Assembly: GCF_021654335.1 (NCBI RefSeq)
Contig: NZ_AP023423.1
Coordinates: forward strand, 342,001 to 406,000
Source: Sideroxyarcus emersonii
GTDB taxonomy: Bacteria; Pseudomonadota; Gammaproteobacteria; Burkholderiales; Gallionellaceae
Reading direction: 5' to 3'
Length of the DNA: 64,000 bases
In this document: one piece after another, positions 56,451 through 64,000 of the stretch
Position numbering within the stretch: position 1 is the stretch's first letter
Layout of the letters: every line of letters begins with the position of its first letter
Made by a program: the position numbers and the translations under genes
The notes under the pieces: generated by a model
Database searches by the model: none
Told to the model about the DNA's origin: nothing
The model's input: only the letters and a program-made list of their open reading frames with translations

Positions 56451-57779
56451 ATGTCGAACGAACCCAACATCCAATACCAGGACCATCGCCAGGCTGTGCT
56501 GACTCTATTGGAGAAGCGCAGGGTGACCGAAGAAATGGTGCACAAGCAGGATATGCCGCACCATGACCTGGTGGAGACGCTGGTACGCAAGCAGAACCTG
56601 GCGCGCATCCAGCTGCTGTTGAGCGAGATGGCGCCGGCCGAGATCGCCGAAATGCTGGAGATCCTGCCGGATGCCGACCAGCTGTTCATCTGGGACCAGA
56701 TCGACGAGCGGCGCAAGGAGCAGGTGCTGCCCGGGGTTTCGGTCTCCATCCTGCATGCCCTGGGCAAGCGGGCGTTCAAGAACGACCGCGCCCGCATCAA
56801 GGCGTTCGAACTGTTCGAAGGCCGCATGCGCGAGATACAGGTCAACACCCAGGACGACCTGACCAACGCCAAGCCGATCTGGATCGACCTGGTCGATCCT
56901 TCGTTCGAGGAGCGCACCTGGGTCGGCGATGCCTATGGCATCGAGCTGCCCGATCCAGACCGGGTGAGCGACCTCGAATCGAGTGCGCGTTTCTATGTGG
57001 AAGAGAACGGCGAAATCCACTTGCGCTCCGACTTCCTGCTCGACAAGGAAGATGTCTCGCGCAACGTCGGGGTGAATTTCATCCTGCATCAGGACATCTT
57101 GTTCTCGGTGCGCAAGGAGGAACTGCCGGTGTTCCGCCTGCAGCGCCTGCGCGCCTTTTCCCAGCCCAACTATGTTTCCGATGCGCGCGACGTGCTGCTG
57201 GACCTGTATGCGGCGGATGTGGAATATTCCGCCGATGCGCTGGAGGATGTCTACCAAGGGCTGGAGAAGGTCGGCAGCCATGTGCTGAGCAAACAGATGA
57301 CCGACGAAGAGGCGGCCAAGATGCTGTCCGACATCGGCCAGGAGGAAGACCTGAACGGGCGCATCCGCCGCAACGTGCTGGATACGCGCCGCGCCGTCTC
57401 CTTCCTGATGCGCAGCCGGGTGATCGAACGTCATCAGCTGGACGATGCGCAGCAGATCCTGCGCGACATCGAATCGCTGGACGGCCACACCACCTTCCTG
57501 TTCGGCAAGATCAACTTCCTGATGGATGCCACCGTCGGCTTCATCAACATCAACCAGAACAAGGTCATCAAGCGGCTGACCGTGCTCAGCGTGGTGTTTA
57601 TGCCGCTCAACGTGATCGCCGGCATCGGCGGCATGTCCGAATTCTCCATGATGACCCAGGGTATCCCGTGGCCGATCTCCTACACCGCCTTCACCATCGG
57701 CATGGTGTTCGTCGCATGGATCACTTTCGAATTGCTGCGCCTCGCCGAGAAGCGCGAGAAGCTCAAGCTGAACAAATAG
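56451..57779 (+). CDS. CorA-family transporter with MgtE_N-like N-terminus
   Basis: A 442-residue Mg2+/Co2+-type transporter. Residues about 40-125 contain helical repeats like the MgtE N-terminal domain (LLSEMAPAEIAEMLEILPDA, VLPGVSVSILHAL). The CorA part follows with a cytosolic domain (FLLDKEDVSRNVGVNFILHQ) and two C-terminal helices (LTVLSVVFMPLNVIAGIGGM and PISYTAFTIGMVFVAWITF). The loop motif normally GMN reads GMS (about 394-396) in GGMSEFS. The N-terminal addition and loop change suggest altered gating or ion selectivity. Confidence 0.85.
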   Translation: MSNEPNIQYQDHRQAVLTLLEKRRVTEEMVHKQDMPHHDLVETLVRKQNLARIQLLLSEMAPAEIAEMLEILPDADQLFIWDQIDERRKEQVLPGVSVSILHALGKRAFKNDRARIKAFELFEGRMREIQVNTQDDLTNAKPIWIDLVDPSFEERTWVGDAYGIELPDPDRVSDLESSARFYVEENGEIHLRSDFLLDKEDVSRNVGVNFILHQDILFSVRKEELPVFRLQRLRAFSQPNYVSDARDVLLDLYAADVEYSADALEDVYQGLEKVGSHVLSKQMTDEEAAKMLSDIGQEEDLNGRIRRNVLDTRRAVSFLMRSRVIERHQLDDAQQILRDIESLDGHTTFLFGKINFLMDATVGFININQNKVIKRLTVLSVVFMPLNVIAGIGGMSEFSMMTQGIPWPISYTAFTIGMVFVAWITFELLRLAEKREKLKLNK

Positions 57780-57804
57780 GGAAATTTGCTGGGGGAACGA
57801 AAAA

Positions 57805-58500
57805 TTGGCAGATACATCGGTGGTCTCTACCTGGGCAAGCGTCTATTCCAACGACATCATCAGTTTCATCCTGTCCGTCCTGATCCTGGCGGTCTATCAC
57901 GTCTACCTGCGCAACAAGGTGCGCAAGGACCCCACCTATACGGTGCAGGCGATCAACCGCATCGCCCGTACCCTGTGGGTGGAAACCATGATGAGTTCGG
58001 GCAAGCCCGACGTGATCCCGGTGCAGACCCTGCGCAACTCCACCATGGCGGCGACTTTCCTCGCTTCGACTGCCGTGCTGCTGATCATGGGAGTGCTGAC
58101 CCTGAGTGCCCAGGCCCAGGGCGGGGCATGGCATACCCTGAACCTGTATGGAGCGACCCATTCCGAGCTGTGGGCGATCAAGCTGATCCTGCTGCTGATC
58201 AACCTGTTCGTGGCCTTCTTCAGTTTCTCCATGGCCATCCGCATCTTCAACCATGTCGGTTTCCTGATCAACGTGCCGCTGGGACTGAACCATAAATCGC
58301 TGACGGCGCAGCATGTCGCGCTGTACCTGAACAGTGCGGGGAAGTACTACAGTATCGGCATGCGCACCTACTATTTCTGCGTGCCGCTGGTGTTCTGGCT
58401 GTTCGGCCCGCATTTCATGGTGGTCGCGACCATCGTGCTCATCCCCTTGCTGTACAAGCACGACCGTGCGCCGAAGGTGCTGGCGGACGACTTCCGTTAG
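57805..58500 (+). CDS. DUF599 membrane protein
   Basis: A 231-residue protein of the DUF599 family: a first helix (IISFILSVLILAVYHVYL), the conserved TLWVETMMSSGKPDVIPVQTLRNS (partly quoted), three more helices and YYFCVPLVFWLFGPHFMV near the C-terminus. The function is unknown. The start codon is TTG at 57805 with GGGGGAACG upstream. It lies 25 bp after the CorA-like gene, so both are probably on one transcript, which hints at a link with cation transport. Confidence 0.85.
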   Translation: MADTSVVSTWASVYSNDIISFILSVLILAVYHVYLRNKVRKDPTYTVQAINRIARTLWVETMMSSGKPDVIPVQTLRNSTMAATFLASTAVLLIMGVLTLSAQAQGGAWHTLNLYGATHSELWAIKLILLLINLFVAFFSFSMAIRIFNHVGFLINVPLGLNHKSLTAQHVALYLNSAGKYYSIGMRTYYFCVPLVFWLFGPHFMVVATIVLIPLLYKHDRAPKVLADDFR

Positions 58501-58524
58501 GCAGGAGCCAGCCTGATTCGAACG

Positions 58525-59220
58525 TCAGGGGATGTCCGCATCCGGCATGCGGTCGAGGATGACGATGGTCTTCGCCAGCAAGCCGCGCGCTTCGCGGTGT
58601 TTGTCGTAATAGCGCGGATTGGGGACCATCGCGGCGAGCCTGGCCGCCTGTTCCGGACTGAGTTGTGCCGCGCTGATGCCGAAATAATGGCGTGCCGCCG
58701 CTTCCGCACCGAACACCCCATCGCCCCATTCGATCACGTTCAGGTAGATCTCGAAGATGCGCTGCTTGTCCATCACGGCTTCCAGCATCAGGGTGATGAC
58801 GGCTTCCTCGCCTTTGCGCCACGGGGTCTTCCTGGTGGAAAGGAACAGGTTCTTCGCCAGTTGCTGGCTGATGGTGGAGCCGCCCGCCACGATCCTGCCC
58901 TTCTTCAGGTTCTTCTCGTAAGCCTTGGCGATCCCTTCCCAGTCGAAGCCTTCGTGATCGACGAACTTGGCATCCTCAGAAGCGATTAATGCGCGCTTGA
59001 GGTTGTCGGAGATCCTCTCGTAAGGTACCCATTTGTATTGCAGCCCGGCCTTCGGGTTCCGGTCCTGCATCACCTCCAGGCGGTCTTCCATGAAGGCGCT
59101 GGTGGCGGGGTTGAACTTGATCCACCAGCAGACATGGGCGAACAGCCACAACTGGTACAGCAGCAACAGCACGAACAGCCCCAGCACGATGCGCCAGAAC
59201 AGGACTTTCACTTTCTTCAT
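58525..59220 (-). CDS. mtgA: Monofunctional peptidoglycan transglycosylase MtgA
   Basis: Polymerises lipid II glycan strands. The 231 residues have one N-terminal membrane helix (VLFWRIVLGLFVLLLLYQLW) and a GT51 domain with the catalytic Glu in ALIASEDAKFVDHEGFDW, GGSTISQQLAKNLFLS, and the second Glu in NVIEWGDGVFGAEAAARHYF. It overlaps aroE by 4 bp (ATGA). aroE-mtgA is a common betaproteobacterial pair. Confidence 0.95.
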   Translation of the reverse strand: MKKVKVLFWRIVLGLFVLLLLYQLWLFAHVCWWIKFNPATSAFMEDRLEVMQDRNPKAGLQYKWVPYERISDNLKRALIASEDAKFVDHEGFDWEGIAKAYEKNLKKGRIVAGGSTISQQLAKNLFLSTRKTPWRKGEEAVITLMLEAVMDKQRIFEIYLNVIEWGDGVFGAEAAARHYFGISAAQLSPEQAARLAAMVPNPRYYDKHREARGLLAKTIVILDRMPDADIP

Positions 59221-60023
59221 GTGCGCAACTTTTCAAGTACGGGCCGGGTGTCCGGGCGCACGCCGCGCCATACCTGGAATGCTTCGGCAGCCTGCTCCAC
59301 CAGCATGCCCAGCCCGTCCGAGACGAGCGCGGCACCCTGTTTGCGGGCGAACGCCATGAACGGCGTCTCGCGTCCGTACATCATGTCGTAGGCCAGGGCA
59401 CCCGGTTTGAACAGGCCCTCGGGCAGCGGCGGCAGCTCATCCTTCAGCCCGCTGGAGGTGGCGTTGATCACGAGGTCGTATTTCCTGCCGGCGAGATCCT
59501 CGTATGTGCGCGCATGCACGGTGCCGGCACCCTTGAACTGCTCGGCCAGCACTTGCGCCTTGTCCAGCGTGCGGTTGGCGATATCCACGCCGAGCCCAGC
59601 ATTGAACAGCGGCCACAACACGCCCGCTGCCGCGCCGCCAGCGCCGAGCAGCAGCGCATCCTTCCACATCAGCTTGAAGCCGAGATTGTTCTCGATGTCG
59701 CTCAGCAGTCCGGCGCCGTCGGTGTTGGTGCCGAGTATCTTGCCGTCCTGGAACAGCAGCGTGTTCACCGCCTTGGCATCGCGCGCCCGTGCGCCGAGCT
59801 GGTCGCACAGCGCGTATGCCTCGAACTTGAAAGGCACGGTCACATTGCAGCCTTTGTAGCCTTCATCGCGCAGGCGCCGGATGGTCGGGGCGAAGCCGTC
59901 CAGCGGCGCTTCGATGGCTTCGTAGCTCATGTCCTGGCCGGTCTGCTCGGCAAACAGGCGGTGGATGAGCGGGGACTTGCTATGCGAGATTGGGTTGCCG
60001 ATAACGGCGTAGCGGTCGGTCAT
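59217..60023 (-). CDS. aroE: Shikimate dehydrogenase
   Basis: NADPH-dependent reduction of 3-dehydroshikimate in aromatic amino-acid synthesis. The 268 residues have the substrate site YAVIGNPISHSKSPLIH, the catalytic Lys in TVPFKFEAY, Asp in LGTNTDGAGLLSDI, and the Rossmann motif LLLGAGGAAAGVL with IANRT for NADP phosphate. The ATG at 60023 is chosen; the longer frame overlaps the kinase gene upstream. The gene lies 29 bp after the kinase stop, on the same strand. Confidence 0.96.
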   Translation of the reverse strand: MTDRYAVIGNPISHSKSPLIHRLFAEQTGQDMSYEAIEAPLDGFAPTIRRLRDEGYKGCNVTVPFKFEAYALCDQLGARARDAKAVNTLLFQDGKILGTNTDGAGLLSDIENNLGFKLMWKDALLLGAGGAAAGVLWPLFNAGLGVDIANRTLDKAQVLAEQFKGAGTVHARTYEDLAGRKYDLVINATSSGLKDELPPLPEGLFKPGALAYDMMYGRETPFMAFARKQGAALVSDGLGMLVEQAAEAFQVWRGVRPDTRPVLEKLRT

Positions 60024-60052
60024 ACGGGTGCGTGCGTCGATAAGGACGCCGA

Positions 60053-61420
60053 TTATAGCGGAAGCCTGCGTCCGGCCTGAAGCGTCAGTGGCAATACGAC
60101 ATGCGCCTCCAGTCCGCCCGACGGAAGGTTGCGCAGCGTGAGTTCGCCGTTGTGGCGCATTACGATGTTGCGGGCAATGCTCAGGCCGAGGCCGGTGCCG
60201 CCGCTTTCGCGCGAGCGCGAATGCTCGATGCGGTAGAACGGGATGAACACGGTCTCCAGCAAATCCGGCGGGATGCCGGGGCCGGAATCGCGGATCAGGA
60301 TATGGCAATGGTGCGCATCGCGGCTCAGCGAGACTTTGGCGCGCTGGCCGTACTTCACGGCATTGTCCAGCAGGTTGGAGAACGCGCGGCGCAAGGCCAG
60401 CGGCTGCGCCTGCAATTGCACGGCGACGCGATCCGTGTATTCCACCTGCTGCCCGGCCTCGGCGGCATCGCTGCACAGGCTGTCCAGCAGCGAATCGAGA
60501 TCCAGCAGCCGGGCAGCCTCGCTGCTGTCCAGGCTGCGCGACAGCTCCAGACCTTCCTGCAGCATCTGCTGCATGGCCTGCATGTCGCCGATCAGCTTGT
60601 CGCGCAGCGCTGCATCCGGCAGTTTCTCCAGCCGCAGGCGCAGCCGCGTCAACGGGGTCTGCAGGTCGTGGGTGATCGCGGCCAGCATGCCGGTGCGCTC
60701 GCGCACGTCATCGTAGATGCGCTTCTGCATGCGGTTGAAGGCGCGCGTGGCGACGCGCACTTCGCTGCTGCCCTGTTCGGGCAGCGCTTCGCCGGCGCGG
60801 GAGATGTCGAGCTTGTCGGCGGCATCGGCCAGCTGCCGCAACGGGCTGGTGGCGATGCGCGCCACCAGCCAGGCCAGCAGCCCGATGCACACGGCGAACA
60901 GCAGCAAGGCGCTCCACACGGGGGGCGGGTAGAGCGGGCCGCGCATGTGCGGCATCGGGATGACAAGCACGAGTGCGCCGCCATCCGGCAGCGAAAGCTG
61001 CACGCGCTGACATTCCGGCGGTTCCCGCATGTAGCGCGGCCACCGGATCGGTTCGTCGCCGCAGGCCGCATGGCTCGGCCGTTCTGCCGCAACGGTCACG
61101 TCTTCCAGCCGCTGACGTAACGCTTCTTCCAGCAGTTCATCCCTGGTCGCGAACGGCAGCGGCGTAGCGCCGCCCGGGTGTGCGCGTATGCCCATGCCGT
61201 GCGGTTCGAGCAGGAAATCGCCGCGCCGCGCCGCGGGCAGCTTCCTCAGTGTCTCCACCATGTCGGCGATCTCCACCGACAGGTGCTGGGCGCGCACGTG
61301 TTCGAACATCTCCTGCTGCCGCGAGTGGGTCAGCAGCATGGTGCCGACCGAAGTTACGAACATGCCGGTCAGCAGGATCAGGAACAGGCGGCCGTGCATG
61401 GAGCGGAAGAAAGCAAACAC
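60053..61420 (-). CDS. Sensor histidine kinase, RstB/CpxA-like
   Basis: A 455-residue membrane kinase. First helix LFLILLTGMFVTSVGTML, a periplasmic sensor (about 35-170) with two Cys (HAACGDE and PPECQRV), second helix ALLLFAVCIGLLAWLVARI, HAMP, then the H-box AAITHDLQTPLTRLRLRLE, N-box NLLDNAVKYGQ, G1 IRDSGPGIPP and G2 GGTGLGLSIARNI. It overlaps nothing but follows the regulator gene by 1 bp. Given the RstA-type operator upstream of the regulator, the pair is best called RstAB-like, sensing envelope or pH/metal stress by inference. Confidence 0.9.
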   Translation of the reverse strand: MFAFFRSMHGRLFLILLTGMFVTSVGTMLLTHSRQQEMFEHVRAQHLSVEIADMVETLRKLPAARRGDFLLEPHGMGIRAHPGGATPLPFATRDELLEEALRQRLEDVTVAAERPSHAACGDEPIRWPRYMREPPECQRVQLSLPDGGALVLVIPMPHMRGPLYPPPVWSALLLFAVCIGLLAWLVARIATSPLRQLADAADKLDISRAGEALPEQGSSEVRVATRAFNRMQKRIYDDVRERTGMLAAITHDLQTPLTRLRLRLEKLPDAALRDKLIGDMQAMQQMLQEGLELSRSLDSSEAARLLDLDSLLDSLCSDAAEAGQQVEYTDRVAVQLQAQPLALRRAFSNLLDNAVKYGQRAKVSLSRDAHHCHILIRDSGPGIPPDLLETVFIPFYRIEHSRSRESGGTGLGLSIARNIVMRHNGELTLRNLPSGGLEAHVVLPLTLQAGRRLPL

Positions 61421-61421
61421 G

Positions 61422-62150
61422 TCAGCCTCCCCGTGTCACGGTGGCCGCCAGCAGGTAGCCTTCGTTGCGCAGCGTCTTGATGAGCCGGGGCGCGCGCGCG
61501 TCGTCGCCCAGCTTCTGGCGCAGGCGGCTGATATGCAGGTCGATGGAGCGGTCAAGCGGATCGGTCTCGCGGCCCTGCGTCAGGTTCAGCAGCTGGTCGC
61601 GGTTGAGTGCGCGGTTGGGGCGTTCCAGCATGGCTTTGAGCAGGCGGTATTCGCCGCCGGAGAGCATGACCACCAGGCCGGCTCCGTTCTGCAATTGCCG
61701 GGTGTTCTCGTCCAGCGTCCAGTCGGCGAAATGCCACATTGCGGAGCTGCCGGACGGTTCCTTTATTGCTGCACTGTTGCGGCGCAGCACGTTGCGGATG
61801 CGCACCAGCAGTTCGCGCGGTTCGAACGGTTTGCACAGATAGTCGTCGGCCCCGAGCTCCAGCCCGAGGATGCGATCCAGAGGCGCGCTGCGCGCCGTCA
61901 GCATGACGACGGGGATGGCGGAACGCGCGCGCAGATCGCGGCACAGGGTCAGCCCGTCGCTGCCGGGCAGGGTCAGGTCGAGCACGATCAGGTCTATCGG
62001 TGTATTGTCGAGCACCTGCTGCATGGCCATGCCGTCCGGCGCGGTGCTGACAAGCCAGCCCTGCTCCCCGAGATAGTCGGCCAGCAGGCTGCGGATGTCC
62101 GCATCGTCATCGACGATCAGGATGCGGGGCGGTGTACCGGGATTCGTCAT
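61422..62150 (-). CDS. OmpR-family response regulator, RstA-like
   Basis: A 242-residue regulator. Receiver domain with the acidic pair ILIVDDDADIRSLL, phosphorylated Asp in LIVLDLTLPGSDGLTLCRDL, Thr/Ser in VVMLTARSA and Lys in YLCKPFEPREL. The C-terminal winged helix has LSGGEYRLLKAMLERPNRAL and DRSIDLHISRLRQKLG. The receiver phrase LPGSDGLTLCRDLRA is close to E. coli RstA. The ATG at 62150 is the start; an upstream extension crosses the operator region. Divergent from a Spy/CpxP-like gene. Confidence 0.92.
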   Translation of the reverse strand: MTNPGTPPRILIVDDDADIRSLLADYLGEQGWLVSTAPDGMAMQQVLDNTPIDLIVLDLTLPGSDGLTLCRDLRARSAIPVVMLTARSAPLDRILGLELGADDYLCKPFEPRELLVRIRNVLRRNSAAIKEPSGSSAMWHFADWTLDENTRQLQNGAGLVVMLSGGEYRLLKAMLERPNRALNRDQLLNLTQGRETDPLDRSIDLHISRLRQKLGDDARAPRLIKTLRNEGYLLAATVTRGG

Positions 62151-62192
62151 GGTGCGGACATTACAACGAAATCCGGCCCCGCGGGTGAACGA

Positions 62193-62212
62193 TACAAAAC
62201 CGTACAAAATCG
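62193..62212. promoter_or_regulatory. TACA-N6-TACA direct-repeat operator
   Basis: TACAAAACCG (62193-62202) is followed directly by TACAAAATCG (62203-62212): two 10-bp half-sites one helical turn apart, fitting the RstA box TACA-N6-TACA. It lies between the divergent regulator and Spy-like genes and could control both. A further TTACAACG is at 62161-62168. Confidence 0.7.
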
Positions 62213-62302
62213 CCCGCAGCCGACATATGCCCGATACATGGCGCGGGTTAAATGGGCACCGTGCTTCAAGGCACGTCACTCAACCAACAATGGAGAATCA
62301 AC

Positions 62303-62752
62303 ATGAACAAGTCAGTGAAGATGATTCTGGCCGGTGTCGCCATCATCGCCCTGTCGGCCAATGCGTTCGCGCATGGCGACGACTGCGGCTACGGGCATGG
62401 ACCGATGGGCATGGATCCGGAGCGCATGGAAAAGATGCACGAACAGCATCTGGCCACGCTGCACGACAAACTCAAATTGACCGCACAGCAGGAACCGGCC
62501 TGGACCAAGTTTGCTGCCCAGCATCCGCTGCCGGGACAGCTGAAGCGTCCCGATCCGGCCGAGATGGAAAAGCTGAATGCGCCGCAACGCCTGGAAAAAG
62601 GACTGGAACATCTGCGTGCAATGGAAGCGCGGCTGGCCGAGCATCTGGCTGCGCTGAAAGAGTTCTACGCGGTGCTGACCCCTGAACAGCAGAAGGTGTT
62701 CGACGACCAGATGCCTCGCTTCGACGGGCGCCGGGGACAGCGCGGCAAATGA
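62303..62752 (+). CDS. Spy/CpxP-like periplasmic LTxxQ protein
   Basis: A 149-residue protein with a signal peptide (SVKMILAGVAIIALSANAFA) and helical mature part. It has the two LTxxQ motifs of the Spy/CpxP family (LKLTAQQEPAWTKFA and YAVLTPEQQKVFDDQM) and an N-terminal His/Met/Gly-rich stretch (HGDDCGYGHGPMGMD) that may bind metal. Such proteins act as periplasmic chaperones or feedback inhibitors of the partner kinase. It is divergent from the RstAB-like system with the shared operator in between. ATG at 62303 has TGGAG upstream. Confidence 0.88.
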   Translation: MNKSVKMILAGVAIIALSANAFAHGDDCGYGHGPMGMDPERMEKMHEQHLATLHDKLKLTAQQEPAWTKFAAQHPLPGQLKRPDPAEMEKLNAPQRLEKGLEHLRAMEARLAEHLAALKEFYAVLTPEQQKVFDDQMPRFDGRRGQRGK

Positions 62753-62778
62753 ATCCGCGCTGGCCATGACAGGCAGGC

Positions 62779-62811
62779 AACGGGCGCAGTCGCCAGGCTG
62801 CGCCCGTTTTC
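62779..62811 (+). terminator. Terminator of the Spy-like gene
   Basis: AACGGGCGCAG / CTGCGCCCGTT, 11 bp perfect, followed by TT(T). Confidence 0.88.
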
Positions 62812-62845
62812 ATTGTTCACCCAAAGCGCGGGCGGCCGCCGATCT

Positions 62846-63592
62846 TCAGCGCTGTTTTCTGACGAGCAGCATGATTCCCCCGCACAGCATCATGGCCCAC
62901 ACGATGGCTGCCCCCGTCGGCAGATCCAGCCAGACCGACAGCAGCAGGCCCGTGGCATAGCCGGCGATGCCGATCGCGAATGCGCGGAGATAGCGCCTCC
63001 TCGTCTGCCGCCAGGTCATCAGTGCGGGCACGATCAGGCTGGCGAACACCAGGTAGATGCCGACCAGCTGTACCGAGGCGGTGATGGCGACGGCGAACAG
63101 TGCATAGAAACCGAAATGGCCGAAGTGCTGGCGCAAGGTCTTCCATATGGCGAGCAGGACTGCGGTGAGCAATGCGGTGGCGATGAGCTGGCTGTCGCTG
63201 ACCCACAGGATCTGCCCGACCAGCAGGTCCTTCAGGTGTTCGCCGGCATGCACGTCGTGGCTCATCAGCAGGATGCCCAGGCTGGCGGAAAGCACGAAGG
63301 CGAGGCCGATGCAGGCTTCTTTCACGTCGGGCAGGCGCTGTTCGATCCATGCCAGCAATGCCGCGCCGCACAACGCGCTGGCGGCTGCGATGAGTTGCAC
63401 CAGCAGGGGATGGGCGGTGAGGTCGAGCAATCCCGCGATGACCACGCCGAGCCCGGCGATCTGCGCCACGGCGAGGTCGGCGAAGACCACGCCGCGCTGC
63501 AGGATGCGCATGCCGAACGGGATGTGCGTGGCGAGCACCAGCAGGCCGGCGATGAAGGCGGGGAGGAGGATGTCGAGTTCGATACTGTTCAT
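62846..63592 (-). CDS. Metal ABC transporter permease, ABC-3 (ZnuB) family
   Basis: A 248-residue inner-membrane permease with about seven helices. Family features are LATHIPFGMRILQRGVVFADLAVAQ (partly quoted; GVVFADLAVAQIAGLG is the coupling region), and SLGILLMSH in the middle. ABC-3 permeases import zinc or manganese; which metal cannot be told. The ATG at 63592 is chosen, upstream frames being out of homology. It follows the binding-protein gene by 50 bp; no ATPase gene is visible in the window. Confidence 0.9.
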   Translation of the reverse strand: MNSIELDILLPAFIAGLLVLATHIPFGMRILQRGVVFADLAVAQIAGLGVVIAGLLDLTAHPLLVQLIAAASALCGAALLAWIEQRLPDVKEACIGLAFVLSASLGILLMSHDVHAGEHLKDLLVGQILWVSDSQLIATALLTAVLLAIWKTLRQHFGHFGFYALFAVAITASVQLVGIYLVFASLIVPALMTWRQTRRRYLRAFAIGIAGYATGLLLSVWLDLPTGAAIVWAMMLCGGIMLLVRKQR

Positions 63593-63642
63593 GGCGTATC
63601 CTTCACTGGTTCGCCATCCCGGCGATGGCCGGAATGAGCGTG

Positions 63643-64000
63643 CTAATGCAATCCCGCCAGCAGGCGCTGGATGGTGTCGTCGAACAGCCCGAACAGGTCG
63701 GTCGCCTGCGGTGTGCCGCCCACGGTAAAGGGCAGCATCACGGCCGGAATATGCGCGCGCTCCGAAATCCATTCCGACGGGCGCTCGTTCTGGTAGGCGG
63801 CGCGCAACACCATGCGTGCCGGATGCTGCTGCAGGTCGCCCAGTACTTTTTCCAGATGGGCTGCGCTGGGTTCCATGCCGGGTTTCGGTTCCAGTTCGGC
63901 GATTTCATGCAAGCCCAGCCAGTCGTTCAGATAGGGGAAGCCCTTGTGGTGCACCACGATAGCCACGCCTTTCAGTGGGGCGGCCTGCTTCTCCCATTTC
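63643..64000 (-). CDS. Metal ABC transporter substrate-binding protein (ZnuA-like), partial
   Basis: C-terminal ~119 residues of a periplasmic metal-binding protein; the frame stays open to the window edge and reads KWEKQAAPLKGVAIVVHH, where His is a likely metal ligand, then FPYLNDWLGL, ELEPKPGMEPSAAHLEKV and the C-terminal lobe with AVMLPFTVGGTPQATDLF. Typical of the cluster A-I family for zinc or manganese. The true start lies beyond base 64000 on the plus-strand coordinate. It is upstream of, and transcribed with, the permease gene. Confidence 0.9.
   Translation of the reverse strand, partial: KWEKQAAPLKGVAIVVHHKGFPYLNDWLGLHEIAELEPKPGMEPSAAHLEKVLGDLQQHPARMVLRAAYQNERPSEWISERAHIPAVMLPFTVGGTPQATDLFGLFDDTIQRLLAGLH

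Overview
The window is chromosomal DNA of a Gram-negative, GC-rich bacterium, almost certainly a betaproteobacterium. The evidence is the order kdsD-kdsC-lptC-lptA-lptB-rpoN-hpf-ptsN-hprK-rapZ, the divergent cyaY / lptM-lysA pair, and the ybeZ-ybeY-ybeX block. A placement near Nitrosomonadales/Gallionellaceae is only an impression from protein style. Both ends cut genes: mutY on the left and a zinc/manganese-type ABC binding protein on the right. I see no prophage, CRISPR array, rRNA or recognisable transposase.

Layout. 1-2400: the 3' part of mutY, then a 1.4-kb element (E1) made of two inverted ~285-bp structured arms around one HEPN-type gene. 2.4-11.5 kb: one long minus-strand run for LPS precursor synthesis and transport (kdsD, kdsC, lptCAB), sigma-54, ribosome hibernation, nitrogen-PTS regulation (ptsN, hprK, rapZ), a NusG-II/Gx-transporter pair and ubiX. 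11.5-21 kb: a Kef-like antiporter, a pilin with a sigma-54 promoter, an orphan histidine kinase, hrpA carrying an in-frame palindromic repeat, and malate:quinone oxidoreductase. 22-30.8 kb: a small ketosynthase/ACP/hydrolase cluster, malic enzyme, patatin, birA, coaX and a SPOR-like protein. 30.9-32.7 kb: tRNA-Met, a secreted Arg/Gly-rich protein, and two paralogous 32-residue membrane peptides.

32.7-41.2 kb holds miaB, ybeZ, ybeY, ybeX, lplT, an rRNA pseudouridine synthase, marC, a lone cNMP-binding protein and lnt. 41.2-42.4 kb is a second inverted-arm element (E2) with a different cargo gene. 42.5-49 kb holds a GIY-YIG protein, a small outer-membrane barrel, glyQS, gmhB, plsC and a YgjP-like metalloprotein. 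49.2-52.7 kb has CyaY next to a membrane protein that fuses a second frataxin-like domain to an aspartic-protease-like domain, divergent from lptM-lysA, followed by an H1-like Lys/Ala protein. 53-64 kb holds an HDOD protein and a GGDEF-EAL protein (divergent), an MgtE_N/CorA hybrid, a DUF599 protein, mtgA, aroE, an RstAB-like two-component system divergent from a Spy/CpxP-like protein, and part of a metal ABC transporter.

Most genes are housekeeping and concern the envelope: LPS (kdsCD, lptABC, gmhB, lptM), phospholipids and lipoproteins (plsC, lplT, lnt, patatin), peptidoglycan (mtgA) and stress sensing. The strongest candidates for something undescribed are the E1/E2 elements, the frataxin-protease fusion and the twin micropeptides.
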